Assembly: GCA_017411945.1 (NCBI GenBank) | Contig: JAFQPD010000064.1 | Span: 1 to 38,949, forward strand | Length of the DNA: 38,949 nucleotides | Reading direction: 5' to 3' | Origin: Mailhella sp. | GTDB taxonomy: Bacteria > Desulfobacterota > Desulfovibrionia > Desulfovibrionales > Desulfovibrionaceae | Shown here: positions 30,602-37,271 of the stretch, one piece after another | Layout of the letters: the number at the start of each line of letters is the position of its first letter | How positions within the stretch are numbered: position 1 is the stretch's first letter | Position numbers and translations under genes: made by a program | Notes under the pieces: generated by a model | The model's input: the letters and a program-made list of their open reading frames with translations, nothing else | Told to the model about the DNA's origin: nothing | The model's database searches: none

Positions 30602-31273
30602 ATGAATATTCTGATTTTTGGCCCCAACGGCAGCGGCAAGGGCACCCAGGGCGCCCTTCTCATGGAAAAGTACGGCATCGCTCACATCGAGTCCGGCGCC
30701 ATCTTCCGTAAGCACATCGGCGGCGGCACCGAACTGGGCATGAAGGCCAAAGCCTACATCGACAAGGGCGAACTCGTGCCCGACGACATCACCATCCCCA
30801 TGGTGCTCGACATCCTCAAGAATCAGGGCGACAGCGGCTGGCTGCTCGACGGCTTCCCCCGCAACATGGAACAGGCCCGCAAGCTCGACGAAGCCCTCAA
30901 GGCCGAAGGCATGAAGCTCGACTATGTGGTCGAGATCCTGCTTCCCCGCTCCACCGCCCGCGACCGCATCATGGGCCGCCGCCTCTGCGTGAACAACAAC
31001 AATCACCCCAACAATATCTTCATCGAGGCCATCAAGCCCAACGGCGATGTCTGCCGCGTGTGCGGCGGCGAGCTGAAGACCCGCGCCGACGACCAGGACG
31101 AGGCCGCCATCAACAAGCGTCACGACATCTACTATGATGAAGTGAACGGCACTCTGGCCGCAGCCTACTACTTCAAGGCCCTCGCCGAAAAGGGCGAGAC
31201 CTGCTACATCGCTCTCGACGGTTCCGGCTCCATCACTGCCATCCGCGAAGAACTGCTCTCCAAGCTGCAGTAA
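30602..31273 (+). CDS. adk: Adenylate kinase with metal-binding LID
   Basis: This 223-residue enzyme interconverts ATP + AMP and two ADP. The P-loop reads GPNGSGKGTQ (the usual GPPGAGKGTQ is altered at two positions), and the NMP site and DGFPRN motif (residues 83-88) follow. The LID holds Cys129, His135, Cys151 and Cys154 (CVNNNNH and CRVC), precisely the ligand positions reported for the Desulfovibrio gigas enzyme, which binds Zn, Co or Fe there. This both supports the function and marks the family of the host. GAGAGG precedes the ATG. It is followed by a hairpin terminator. Confidence 0.96.
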   Translation: MNILIFGPNGSGKGTQGALLMEKYGIAHIESGAIFRKHIGGGTELGMKAKAYIDKGELVPDDITIPMVLDILKNQGDSGWLLDGFPRNMEQARKLDEALKAEGMKLDYVVEILLPRSTARDRIMGRRLCVNNNNHPNNIFIEAIKPNGDVCRVCGGELKTRADDQDEAAINKRHDIYYDEVNGTLAAAYYFKALAEKGETCYIALDGSGSITAIREELLSKLQ

Positions 31274-31291
31274 GCCTGGCGACTGAATGAA

Positions 31292-31328
31292 AGAAGCCCC
31301 GCTCCATGAAATGTGGAACGGGGCTTCT
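31292..31328. terminator. Hairpin terminator between adk and the kinase pair
   Basis: A 15-bp stem with one C/A mismatch (AGAAGCCCCG-TCCA with TGGA-CGGGGCTTCT) separates two convergent genes. T-runs are short (TTCTTTC on the minus strand), so it may act in both directions but modestly. Confidence 0.65.
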
Positions 31329-31346
31329 GCGATATATGCTGCAGGA

Positions 31347-32201
31347 TCATTCAGGAGAGTTTCTCTCTCTTAGTCTTTTCAGTATGCAGGCAAAGTATTC
31401 GTCGTCATTTTTGCTGGCCGCGCCTTTTTTTATTCTGCGCACTTCATCTTCGATGTTGATGGGAACAATGTTCCCTTCTTCGTTGATGCGGGTCATGAAT
31501 GCCAAGTCGGTTATGAATACTTGGCTCTTTTGTCCCGGAAGATTGCCGACAACGATGTTGGCGGAGTGTATGTCCCGATGCACCAGATTGTTTGCCTTCA
31601 GCCATGCCGCCGAGTCTGCGATTTGGGAGCTCACCCAGTCCGGGATGGCTTCATCCTCTACGAGGAGGTCTTCCAGAAGCCGGAGGTTTTCTATGAAGGG
31701 CGTGACGAGTATCTCGCAGGTGCTGGCGTTGACGTAGAGAAGAGGCCGGATGAAATGGGGGCATTCCGAAGCGATGAGGCCTTTTTCGTATTCGTTCTTC
31801 AGAACGCCGCCTTTGGCAGGGTCGGTCTTCATACGGCTAAGGGAAGCCTTGATGAAGACATCGGTGCCATCGAGCTTTCCTTTGAAAAAGTAGTCGGTGC
31901 ATCCGCCAGTAACACGGAGGCGCACGAGTGAGGTGACCGGAGATCCGTATTCGTGCTTTATCGTTTCGTGAACGAAGGCTTGCACGAGAGAATCAAGAAC
32001 CATATTTTGCCTTTGTACCCGCTGGGCGACAAAGAAATAGTTGAGTTTGAAAGAGTACGTTATCCTATACGCTTTTCCGAAAAGAACGATGACCCACGCG
32101 CAGTGCTCAATGGAATTTTCGGGATACATGAAGAACTTTTTCTTCTTGCCGCTGCGAGTGCGCTTCCAAGGAAGTTTTTCAACTTTTTCTATTTTGAACA
32201 T
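31347..32201 (-). CDS. Kinase-fold protein A, LPS-kinase (RfaY/InaA)-like
   Basis: This 284-residue protein has the small protein-kinase fold seen in lipopolysaccharide kinases and related sugar kinases. The beta3 Lys is Lys118 in DVFIKAS, a helix-C Glu is in LKNEYEKG (Glu137), and the catalytic loop reads HRDIHSAN (Asp210, Asn215), followed by TDLAFM, where DFG is replaced by DLA (Asp232). Residues 30-60 (WVIVLFGKAYRITYSFKLNYFFVAQ) resemble short N-terminal segments of LPS-core enzymes. The start at 32201 has CAGGAG upstream. It follows a paralogue of the same length by 51 nt. GC content is visibly lower than the neighbours. Substrate unknown; envelope sugar phosphorylation is inference. Confidence 0.65.
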   Translation of the reverse strand: MFKIEKVEKLPWKRTRSGKKKKFFMYPENSIEHCAWVIVLFGKAYRITYSFKLNYFFVAQRVQRQNMVLDSLVQAFVHETIKHEYGSPVTSLVRLRVTGGCTDYFFKGKLDGTDVFIKASLSRMKTDPAKGGVLKNEYEKGLIASECPHFIRPLLYVNASTCEILVTPFIENLRLLEDLLVEDEAIPDWVSSQIADSAAWLKANNLVHRDIHSANIVVGNLPGQKSQVFITDLAFMTRINEEGNIVPINIEDEVRRIKKGAASKNDDEYFACILKRLRERNSPE

Positions 32202-32252
32202 GATGTGCTCCTGTATGCAAAGTCTGTAGTTAGAGGCTGTCCATCGCAAAAG

Positions 32253-33107
32253 CTACTGATGTTTTTGTGCGTCGGCCTCAATTTTATTTTTGACGGCAGT
32301 GAGCAGCTGGTTGAACATGAATTCATCATCCTGCCTGTAGGCGGGCTGTATGTATTTCTGCACTTTTTTTTCAAGATTGGTCGGGACGACGTTTCCGTTG
32401 TCATCGAGCCAAGTCATGTAGGCAAGGTCGTTGAGGAAGAGCTGAGGCGTTCCTCCTGCGATCGAGCCGACAGATATGTTGCTGCCGTTGAGATCGCGAT
32501 GGACGAGCCGTTTGGAACTCAGATAGCCTGCGATTTCCTTCAGTTGGTCGTACATCCAGGTTGGAATGGGAGCTTCTCTGTCGATAAAAAACTGCAGAGG
32601 GCGGATGTTCTGTATGAAGGGCGTGATGATGATCTCACAGGGAAGGCACTGGATGTAGTGAAGGGGCTTGGGAACATAGCGGCATTCTTCAGAGAGAAGC
32701 ACGGATTTTTCGTACTCGTTCAGCATGGCAGGGCCAGTTCCCGTATCGGTGGCCAGGCGGGAAAGAAGGGCTTTGACGAAAACGTCCTGCCCATCGAGAC
32801 ATCCGCGGAAGTAGTAGTCGGTACAGCATCCCACGGTATTGAGCCGCTCGAAAGAGGTGAGCTTTTTGCCTGTCTCCAGCTGAATGATTTGGCGAAGATA
32901 GGACTGGGAAAGGGCGTCGATCATCAGTCGCTCTCGCCGTACCTGTCGCGCTATGAAAAAATAGTTGAATTTTGCAGAGTATTTAATGCGCCAGGTTCTG
33001 CCAAAAAGCGTCAGCGTAACGGTGCAGAAGTCCAGATTGTTAACGCTTTTCAAGCGAAATCTGGTCTTGGCAAGATTGGGTGCGGCAATGCGTTCTATCT
33101 TGAACAT
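32253..33107 (-). CDS. Kinase-fold protein B, paralogue of A
   Basis: This 284-residue protein is a paralogue of the downstream gene, roughly 40 percent identical by eye, including the MFKIE start and the RTWRIKYSAKFNYFFIARQ segment. Kinase residues are Lys112 in DVFVKAL, Glu131 or Glu133 in LNEYEKS, and HRDLNGSN (Asp205, Asn210), then NDLAYM (Asp227). The Asp that replaces the DFG Asp is kept in both, so both may be active. AGGAGG lies just upstream of the ATG, and a good promoter is at 33178-33205. Low GC content marks likely acquisition. It may act on a glycan of the outer membrane; no direct evidence. Confidence 0.65.
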   Translation of the reverse strand: MFKIERIAAPNLAKTRFRLKSVNNLDFCTVTLTLFGRTWRIKYSAKFNYFFIARQVRRERLMIDALSQSYLRQIIQLETGKKLTSFERLNTVGCCTDYYFRGCLDGQDVFVKALLSRLATDTGTGPAMLNEYEKSVLLSEECRYVPKPLHYIQCLPCEIIITPFIQNIRPLQFFIDREAPIPTWMYDQLKEIAGYLSSKRLVHRDLNGSNISVGSIAGGTPQLFLNDLAYMTWLDDNGNVVPTNLEKKVQKYIQPAYRQDDEFMFNQLLTAVKNKIEADAQKHQ

Positions 33108-33177
33108 TTTTCCTCCTGCGCATGAAGCGTCGCCGGGAGAGAGCAGTCAATATGACATTCTCAAGCAAATAAATGTG

Positions 33178-33205
33178 ATTTTAGACGCTTTCGTCTGGGA
33201 GTCAA
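33178..33205 (-). promoter_or_regulatory. Sigma70 promoter of the kinase pair, with a palindrome in the spacer
   Basis: On the minus strand TTGACT (33200-33205) and TAAAAT (33178-33183) are 16 nt apart, about 70 nt upstream of the kinase B start. AGACG-CTTT-CGTCT, a perfect inverted repeat, lies inside the spacer (33183-33196) and could be an operator. Confidence 0.65.
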
Positions 33206-33217
33206 GACTTCGGAACT

Positions 33218-34123
33218 TCAGTTCCGGCCGGCCGCACGTGTCGAATGCCAGCAGACGAGAGAGCCCGCCACGAGCACTCCGACGCCCAGCCAGAACGGGC
33301 CGGATATGCTTGCGCCTATCCACAGAGAAGAAAAGATGCAGGAAAGCACAGGGGTGAAGTACGAGGCTATGCCGATGAGCGTGATGTTGCCGTGCGTCAC
33401 GCCATAGTTCCATGCCGCATAGGCGCCGCCCACGGCTATGCCGCCGAGCACCACGCTTATCCAGCCTTGAAGCGAGCCTCTGGAGAGTTCTCCATAGCCC
33501 ATGGCCCACAGTGCGGAGAACATGAGGGCGTCGATGGTGAAGACGATGAGGGCCGGGTTCTGCCCGTTGGACCAGGCGCGCACCACGTTGGAGTATATGC
33601 CCCATGTCACCGCACCGGCAAAGGCAAGGCCGTAGCTCCACGGATTGGAGCGTATGTGTTCCAGAAGTTCTTCCGGGCGTATGCCGTGTTCTCCGCCAAG
33701 CACGAGCGTGAGCCCCAGAAAGCAGGCCGCCACGCCGGGCCACAGCCACCATCGCGCCTTCTGCCCGTTGAAGAGCACGGCGAAGAGCACCACGAGGCAG
33801 GGCCATAGATAGTTCACCATGCCCACTTCCACCACCTGCTGGGGGCCGTCTGCCAGATAGAGCGAAAGGCAGTAGCAGATGGTATAGACGTTGCCCATGG
33901 GCACGCCGAGGAAGAGGAACTTCTTCGAGAATTTTTTCAGATCCGGCAGGCCGAGGACAAGGAGAAGGAAGGCGCAGGTCACCCAGTTGAACACGGCAAG
34001 CCCGGCGGCCATGCCGAAGGATTCCGTGATGCATCGCGTGAGCCCTACGGACATGCCCCAGCACAGGGGAGCGGAAAGGCCGATGAGCGTGGCGCGGGTA
34101 TGGTGGGCGCGGTTGGGAAGCAT
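33218..34123 (-). CDS. EamA-family exporter, YddG-like
   Basis: This 301-residue inner-membrane protein has ten membrane helices in two EamA-type halves and resembles YddG, the exporter of aromatic amino acids: it shares LSAPLCWGMSVGLTR near the start, VEVGMVNYLWPCLVVLFAVL (about residues 98-117), the signature of the group, and YFTPVLSCIFSSLWIG (about 256-271) in the second half. GAGG lies upstream of the ATG at 34123. It is divergent from the TetR-type gene, which may control it. The substrate (aromatic amino acids, threonine or toxic analogues) is inference from the family. Confidence 0.85.
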   Translation of the reverse strand: MLPNRAHHTRATLIGLSAPLCWGMSVGLTRCITESFGMAAGLAVFNWVTCAFLLLVLGLPDLKKFSKKFLFLGVPMGNVYTICYCLSLYLADGPQQVVEVGMVNYLWPCLVVLFAVLFNGQKARWWLWPGVAACFLGLTLVLGGEHGIRPEELLEHIRSNPWSYGLAFAGAVTWGIYSNVVRAWSNGQNPALIVFTIDALMFSALWAMGYGELSRGSLQGWISVVLGGIAVGGAYAAWNYGVTHGNITLIGIASYFTPVLSCIFSSLWIGASISGPFWLGVGVLVAGSLVCWHSTRAAGRN

Positions 34124-34256
34124 GAAGACCTCGGCTTTTTCCTCTGGCCTTGAGATACTTATGGGCTTTTGTCAAGATTATGCCTCTCCCAGAGCAAAAG
34201 CGGCCTCTCGCAAAAGGGCATTTTTTCTTTTCTGCTATGGATGAATGATTTTTGTA

Positions 34257-34284
34257 TTGACAAGATTGGGGCTTTAGTTCAAAT
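34257..34284 (+). promoter_or_regulatory. Putative promoter of the tetR leader transcript
   Basis: TTGACA (34257-34262, perfect) and TCAAAT (34279-34284) are 16 nt apart. The -10 overlaps the inverted repeat at 34277-34302, as expected for a repressor-controlled promoter. Confidence 0.5.
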
Positions 34285-34302
34285 TCAAATTCGCATTTGA
34301 AC
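34277..34302. promoter_or_regulatory. Palindromic operator over the promoter
   Basis: TTCAAAT (34284-34290) and ATTTGAA (34295-34301) form a perfect inverted repeat with a 4-nt spacer; a second half-site GTTCAAAT (34277-34284) directly abuts it. A site like this on the -10 suits autorepression by the TetR-type protein. Confidence 0.55.
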
Positions 34303-34397
34303 TTGGTTCGATGCTTTTCCTTCGGGAACGAATTTCGCTCGTGGCGTGCTTTGGAATACACCTCTCCATTTCAAAGTTGCGCAAGCCGCTCTGCGGG

Positions 34398-34497
34398 ACG
34401 GACGGTGCAGCCGTTATGAAAGAGATACGCGTAACGTCTGCCTGCCCTCAGAAGACGGTTATGGAAGTTCCGGGGCATGACCGTCCGTAATGCCCCG
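34398..34497 (+). ncRNA. Candidate structured RNA element with a pseudoknot
   Basis: CGGGGCAT (34471-34478) and ATGCCCCG (34490-34497) form an 8-bp stem around an 11-nt loop. That loop contains ACCGTCCGT (34480-34488), which is exactly complementary to ACGGACGGT at 34398-34406, so a 9-bp pseudoknot is possible. GACGGT at 34454-34459 could compete for the same loop. No known RNA family was recognised. Confidence 0.4.
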
Positions 34498-34509
34498 ACT
34501 TTCGAATTT

Positions 34510-34547
34510 AAGGCTGGTCCGCATTGCGGCCCGGCCTTTCTTGTTTT
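34510..34547 (+). terminator. Intrinsic terminator in the tetR leader
   Basis: A 13-position stem with one mismatch and one G-T pair, ATT loop, is followed by TTTCTTGTTTT, all before the tetR start at 34584. It would stop transcription before the gene unless the leader folds otherwise, which suggests attenuation or an independent small RNA. Confidence 0.7.
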
Positions 34548-34583
34548 ATATTGCGCCTGTTGCTTCAGCAAAGGACACGCTTC

Positions 34584-35318
34584 ATGATTTCCCTTTTTTC
34601 CCGTAAGAAGAACGTCCGTGAGGACGGCGAGGCCACCCGCCGCCATATCCTCGAAACGGCAGTCCGGCTTTTTGCCGAGCACGGCTATGCCGATACCACC
34701 AGCAAGATGATATGCAAGGAGGCCGGGGTGAACCTCGCGGCCGTGAATTACCATTTCGGCAGCCGCGACGATCTTTACCGCGCCGTGCTCGAAGACGTGC
34801 ACGAGCATATCGTCAACGAACGGGAAATGGAAAGCATCATGGATGCCGGGTGTTCTGCCGAGGAAAGGCTGGGCATGGTGCTCGATGCGTACATCGCCAA
34901 CATCTACAATTCCCAAAGCTGGCATTCCCGCATCTGGGCCCACGAGCTCATCGCCCCTTCGGCATTGGGCGGGCTTTCCTTCCTGCAGGGCACGCTGACC
35001 AAGGAACGCTCCATTTCCAAGCTCCTTTCCGAGATAACCGGCATCCCCGTGGGAGATCCGGCTTTGAACTGCTGCGTCATCACTGTCATGAGCCCCTACC
35101 TCATCATGCTCTGCATCCAGCGCGATATGGCAAGGGCGCTGGCTCCCATCTTCCACTATCGCTGCGAAGACATGAACGCCTATTTCAAGGAGCTCATTTT
35201 CAGCGGACTCCATTCCTTTGCCGAAAAATACAGGCGCGGCGAGTTTCCTTCGGCTATGGAGCTTCCCGTGGAAAGTTCCGTTCCCGGCGGGAAAGCGGCC
35301 GTTTCTCCCGTGGAATGA
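34584..35318 (+). CDS. TetR-family regulator, CerR/YbiH type
   Basis: This 244-residue DNA-binding protein has an N-terminal TetR helix-turn-helix (residues about 15-60: RRHILETAVRLFAEHGYADTTSKMICKEAGVNLAAVNYHFGSRDDLY) and a C-terminal ligand domain of the CerR/DUF1956 type (about 85-220), as in YbiH of Escherichia coli. The VNLAAVNYHFGSRDDLY segment is typical of that branch. The ATG at 34584 has AAAGGA upstream; a TTG at 34524 lies in the leader terminator and is rejected. It is divergent from the YddG-type exporter, a likely target. The ligand is unknown. Confidence 0.88.
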   Translation: MISLFSRKKNVREDGEATRRHILETAVRLFAEHGYADTTSKMICKEAGVNLAAVNYHFGSRDDLYRAVLEDVHEHIVNEREMESIMDAGCSAEERLGMVLDAYIANIYNSQSWHSRIWAHELIAPSALGGLSFLQGTLTKERSISKLLSEITGIPVGDPALNCCVITVMSPYLIMLCIQRDMARALAPIFHYRCEDMNAYFKELIFSGLHSFAEKYRRGEFPSAMELPVESSVPGGKAAVSPVE

Positions 35319-35332
35319 CTCTTGCTTTTTCG

Positions 35333-35366
35333 AAGCCCTTCCTGCTTCAGGAGGGGCTTTGTTTTT
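35333..35366 (+). terminator. Intrinsic terminator of the tetR-type gene
   Basis: AAGCCCTTCCTG pairs with CAGGAGGGGCTT (one G-T pair) around a short loop, followed by TTTGTTTTT. It lies 15 nt after the stop. Confidence 0.85.
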
Positions 35367-35371
35367 AATGG

Positions 35372-35405
35372 AAAAAGGCCGGATCCTTCCCTCGGGATCC
35401 GGCCT
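35372..35405 (-). terminator. Intrinsic terminator of the porin gene
   Basis: On the minus strand AGGCCGGATCC pairs with GGATCCGGCCT around a CGAGGGAA loop, followed by five T residues. The 11-bp perfect stem is very strong. It lies about 75 nt after the porin stop. Confidence 0.9.
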
Positions 35406-35482
35406 CAGGCATCGCTCCTGCCGGGGGGAGCCTTGCCGCATAAGGAATGACAGAAAAGCGGCAGGGCGGCGGAGCTGCTGCT

Positions 35483-36964
35483 CTAGAACTTGTAGCGGAA
35501 GTTCAGCGCGGCGCGCCATGCGTCGGAGAAGTCGCCCTTACTGTCGTCGGCAGTGCGCCAGACATTGTCGTCGATGTCCTGGAACAGGTAGCTGAGTTCG
35601 AGCACTGCAACGAGGTTCTTGTAGATCTGATACGTGCTGTTGAAGTCCACTTCAATGATAGAATCACCGCGAGTCAGGTAGTCGGCAGGAGAGACTTCGC
35701 CGCCGAGACGCTCGATGGTTCTGGGCATGTGCTTGCTGTTCGTGCCCTGGAAGTAGGTGACGGCAAGATCGTGGTGCAGATCTCTCATGAAGGAGATCTT
35801 GTTGAGCTGTGCGCTCACGCCCCAGGTGCCGCCGGCGTCGCACTTGTCGATGGTGTTGGCGATGCTGAAGCGGCCGTCGAAATAGGCGCGGGCACCGGGG
35901 TCGAAGCCGCCGGAAAGGGTGAGCGGCTGTTCGGAGCCGTTGGAGGCGTTGCCGTCGTCGCCGGTGGCGTACCAGGCCACGATGGCAGGCACGAACCACG
36001 GCATCTTGTATTCGGCAAGGCCGGCCACATACCAGCCGCTGCGCTCAGTGGAGGCGTGGGAGTTGTCGGTTGAGCTGTAATAGAAGTCCAGAGCAAGGCG
36101 GAGGGGGTCGAACGGCTTGTATTCGCCGCTGATGCCGGCGAACCAGATGGTGGAGGAAGAGCCGTCGGCTTCGCTCATGAGCACGCCGTTTTCACGGTAC
36201 AGGCGGTTCATGCCGTTGAAGGGAAGCACGCCGGAGGCGGTGTTGCCTGCGTTCTTTACGTTGGCGAATTCCTTGCCGCCATGGCCCACGATGCCCCAGG
36301 GCGTAAGGCGGAAGGCATCGAACTTCATGTCGGCCACAAGGCCGAAGAGGTCGACGTCGGCATTGTCGTACTCATATTCGCCGGTGGACGTTTTGGACTG
36401 GTCGGATACGGCGCGGATCCAGAAGCCGGTGAGGTCGAGCCAGTCGGTGATGGGGGCATTGATGGCTACGCCGGCGGCAGGGTCGTCAAGGATGGGGCTT
36501 CCGGCAACATAGGCCGGAAGGGCGAAGGGTTGCTGGCCCATGCGCACATGGATGTCGGTTCTGGGAACCATCCAGTCCAGATAGGCGAGGCGAGTGGTCA
36601 CGTTGGCCGCACGGGTGGCGAGGGAGCCGCCGTCGGCTTCTGCCTTCTTGGCTCCCTTGTACGGGCCACCCCAGTAGAAGGTGCCTATCTGGGCCTGATA
36701 ATAGGCCGAAAGCTGTTCGCTCATGATGAATTCAAAGCCGAGGCGCATGCGCTGGAGAGCGTCGAACTGGCGTCCGCGGAGATCGCGCTTGAAGTTGTGG
36801 CGATGGTCGGAGGAGCTCATGAAGGAGCGGCCGCCATTGATGTTCGAAGAGCCGCTGAAGGAAAAGTCGTAAGTGCCGTCTACCTTGAGTTCTACGGCGG
36901 AAGCGCCGTGTGCGGCCGAGAGCGTCATGCCTGCGGCCAGACAGAGAGTAAGAAGTTTTTTCAT
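35483..36964 (-). CDS. Outer-membrane porin, Desulfovibrio type
   Basis: This 493-residue protein is an outer-membrane beta-barrel porin. Residues 1-23 form a signal peptide ending GASA, then VELKVDGTYDFSFSGS begins the barrel; strands alternate through the chain and the end is FRYKF with a terminal Phe, as needed for BAM assembly. Segments such as RMRLGFEFIMSEQLSAYYQAQIGTFYWGG and the repeated YLDWMVPRTDIHVRMGQQPFALP match the homotrimeric porins common in Desulfovibrio. The start at 36964 has GGAAGG upstream; longer readings do not begin with a signal peptide. It probably passes small organic anions and nutrients; selectivity is not known. Confidence 0.9.
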   Translation of the reverse strand: MKKLLTLCLAAGMTLSAAHGASAVELKVDGTYDFSFSGSSNINGGRSFMSSSDHRHNFKRDLRGRQFDALQRMRLGFEFIMSEQLSAYYQAQIGTFYWGGPYKGAKKAEADGGSLATRAANVTTRLAYLDWMVPRTDIHVRMGQQPFALPAYVAGSPILDDPAAGVAINAPITDWLDLTGFWIRAVSDQSKTSTGEYEYDNADVDLFGLVADMKFDAFRLTPWGIVGHGGKEFANVKNAGNTASGVLPFNGMNRLYRENGVLMSEADGSSSTIWFAGISGEYKPFDPLRLALDFYYSSTDNSHASTERSGWYVAGLAEYKMPWFVPAIVAWYATGDDGNASNGSEQPLTLSGGFDPGARAYFDGRFSIANTIDKCDAGGTWGVSAQLNKISFMRDLHHDLAVTYFQGTNSKHMPRTIERLGGEVSPADYLTRGDSIIEVDFNSTYQIYKNLVAVLELSYLFQDIDDNVWRTADDSKGDFSDAWRAALNFRYKF

Positions 36965-37271
36965 TCCATACCTTCCCACTGTTGTCTTGCGCCTCCTGCG
37001 AGAACTTTTTCGCAGGATGAGTATGTGAAAGCGCAAGTGTTCAATAATGCAGGCGTGAAATCCTGCGTGTGTGAAGGTGTAAAATTTTTACAAGTACAAA
37101 AACAATATTAGAAATATTAGAAGGTTCAGTTTTTTGCACGTTATAATATTGCAGTGTTCTATAAGATTTGTATAAATATATTATTCATATTGCAGGTGTA
37201 TTAGTATGTTCTGATAATAAAAAAGCGTCCGTTTTTTAACGGACGCTCCCGGGATGCGTTTGAACACAGCC
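36965..37271. other. AT-rich region upstream of the porin gene
   Basis: This 307-nt gap holds the porin leader and the nspC terminator. Near the gene a 7-bp hairpin (CCTGCGA/TCGCAGG, 36995-37016) lies in the leader, and a perfect 13-bp palindrome, GTAAAA-T-TTTTAC, is at 37079-37091. From 37085 to 37220 the sequence is strongly AT-rich, unlike its surroundings, and could curve or bind a nucleoid protein. No single promoter could be chosen with confidence. Confidence 0.5.
37218..37247 (-). terminator. Intrinsic terminator of the slyX-nspC operon
   Basis: On the minus strand AGCGTCCGTT pairs with AACGGACGCT around an AAAA loop, followed by six T residues. It is a perfect 10-bp stem located 24 nt after nspC. 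Confidence 0.92.

Larger units (their letters stand above)
34124..34583. other. Divergent region and structured leader between yddG-type and tetR-type genes
   Basis: This 460-nt gap has no supported protein gene. Its left part (34124-34256) is AT-rich. The rest holds a plus promoter (34257-34284), an inverted repeat over its -10 (34277-34302), a possible 24-residue ORF (34416-34490) without a ribosome binding site, a hairpin (34471-34497) whose loop can pair with 34398-34406, and an intrinsic terminator (34510-34547). It looks like a regulated leader RNA or a small RNA ahead of the tetR-type gene. Confidence 0.6.

Noticed and set aside
31900..33200. Mobile element around the AT-rich kinase pair
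   Set aside because: No integrase, transposase, terminal repeats or target duplication could be seen; lower GC alone does not show a mobile element.
34304..34320. tRNA-like T-loop sequence GGTTCGAT
   Set aside because: No acceptor stem, D-arm or anticodon arm can be built at tRNA spacing around it.
34416..34490. 24-residue ORF in the tetR leader
   Set aside because: There is no ribosome binding site and no recognisable sequence. It is kept only as a possible leader peptide, not as a gene.
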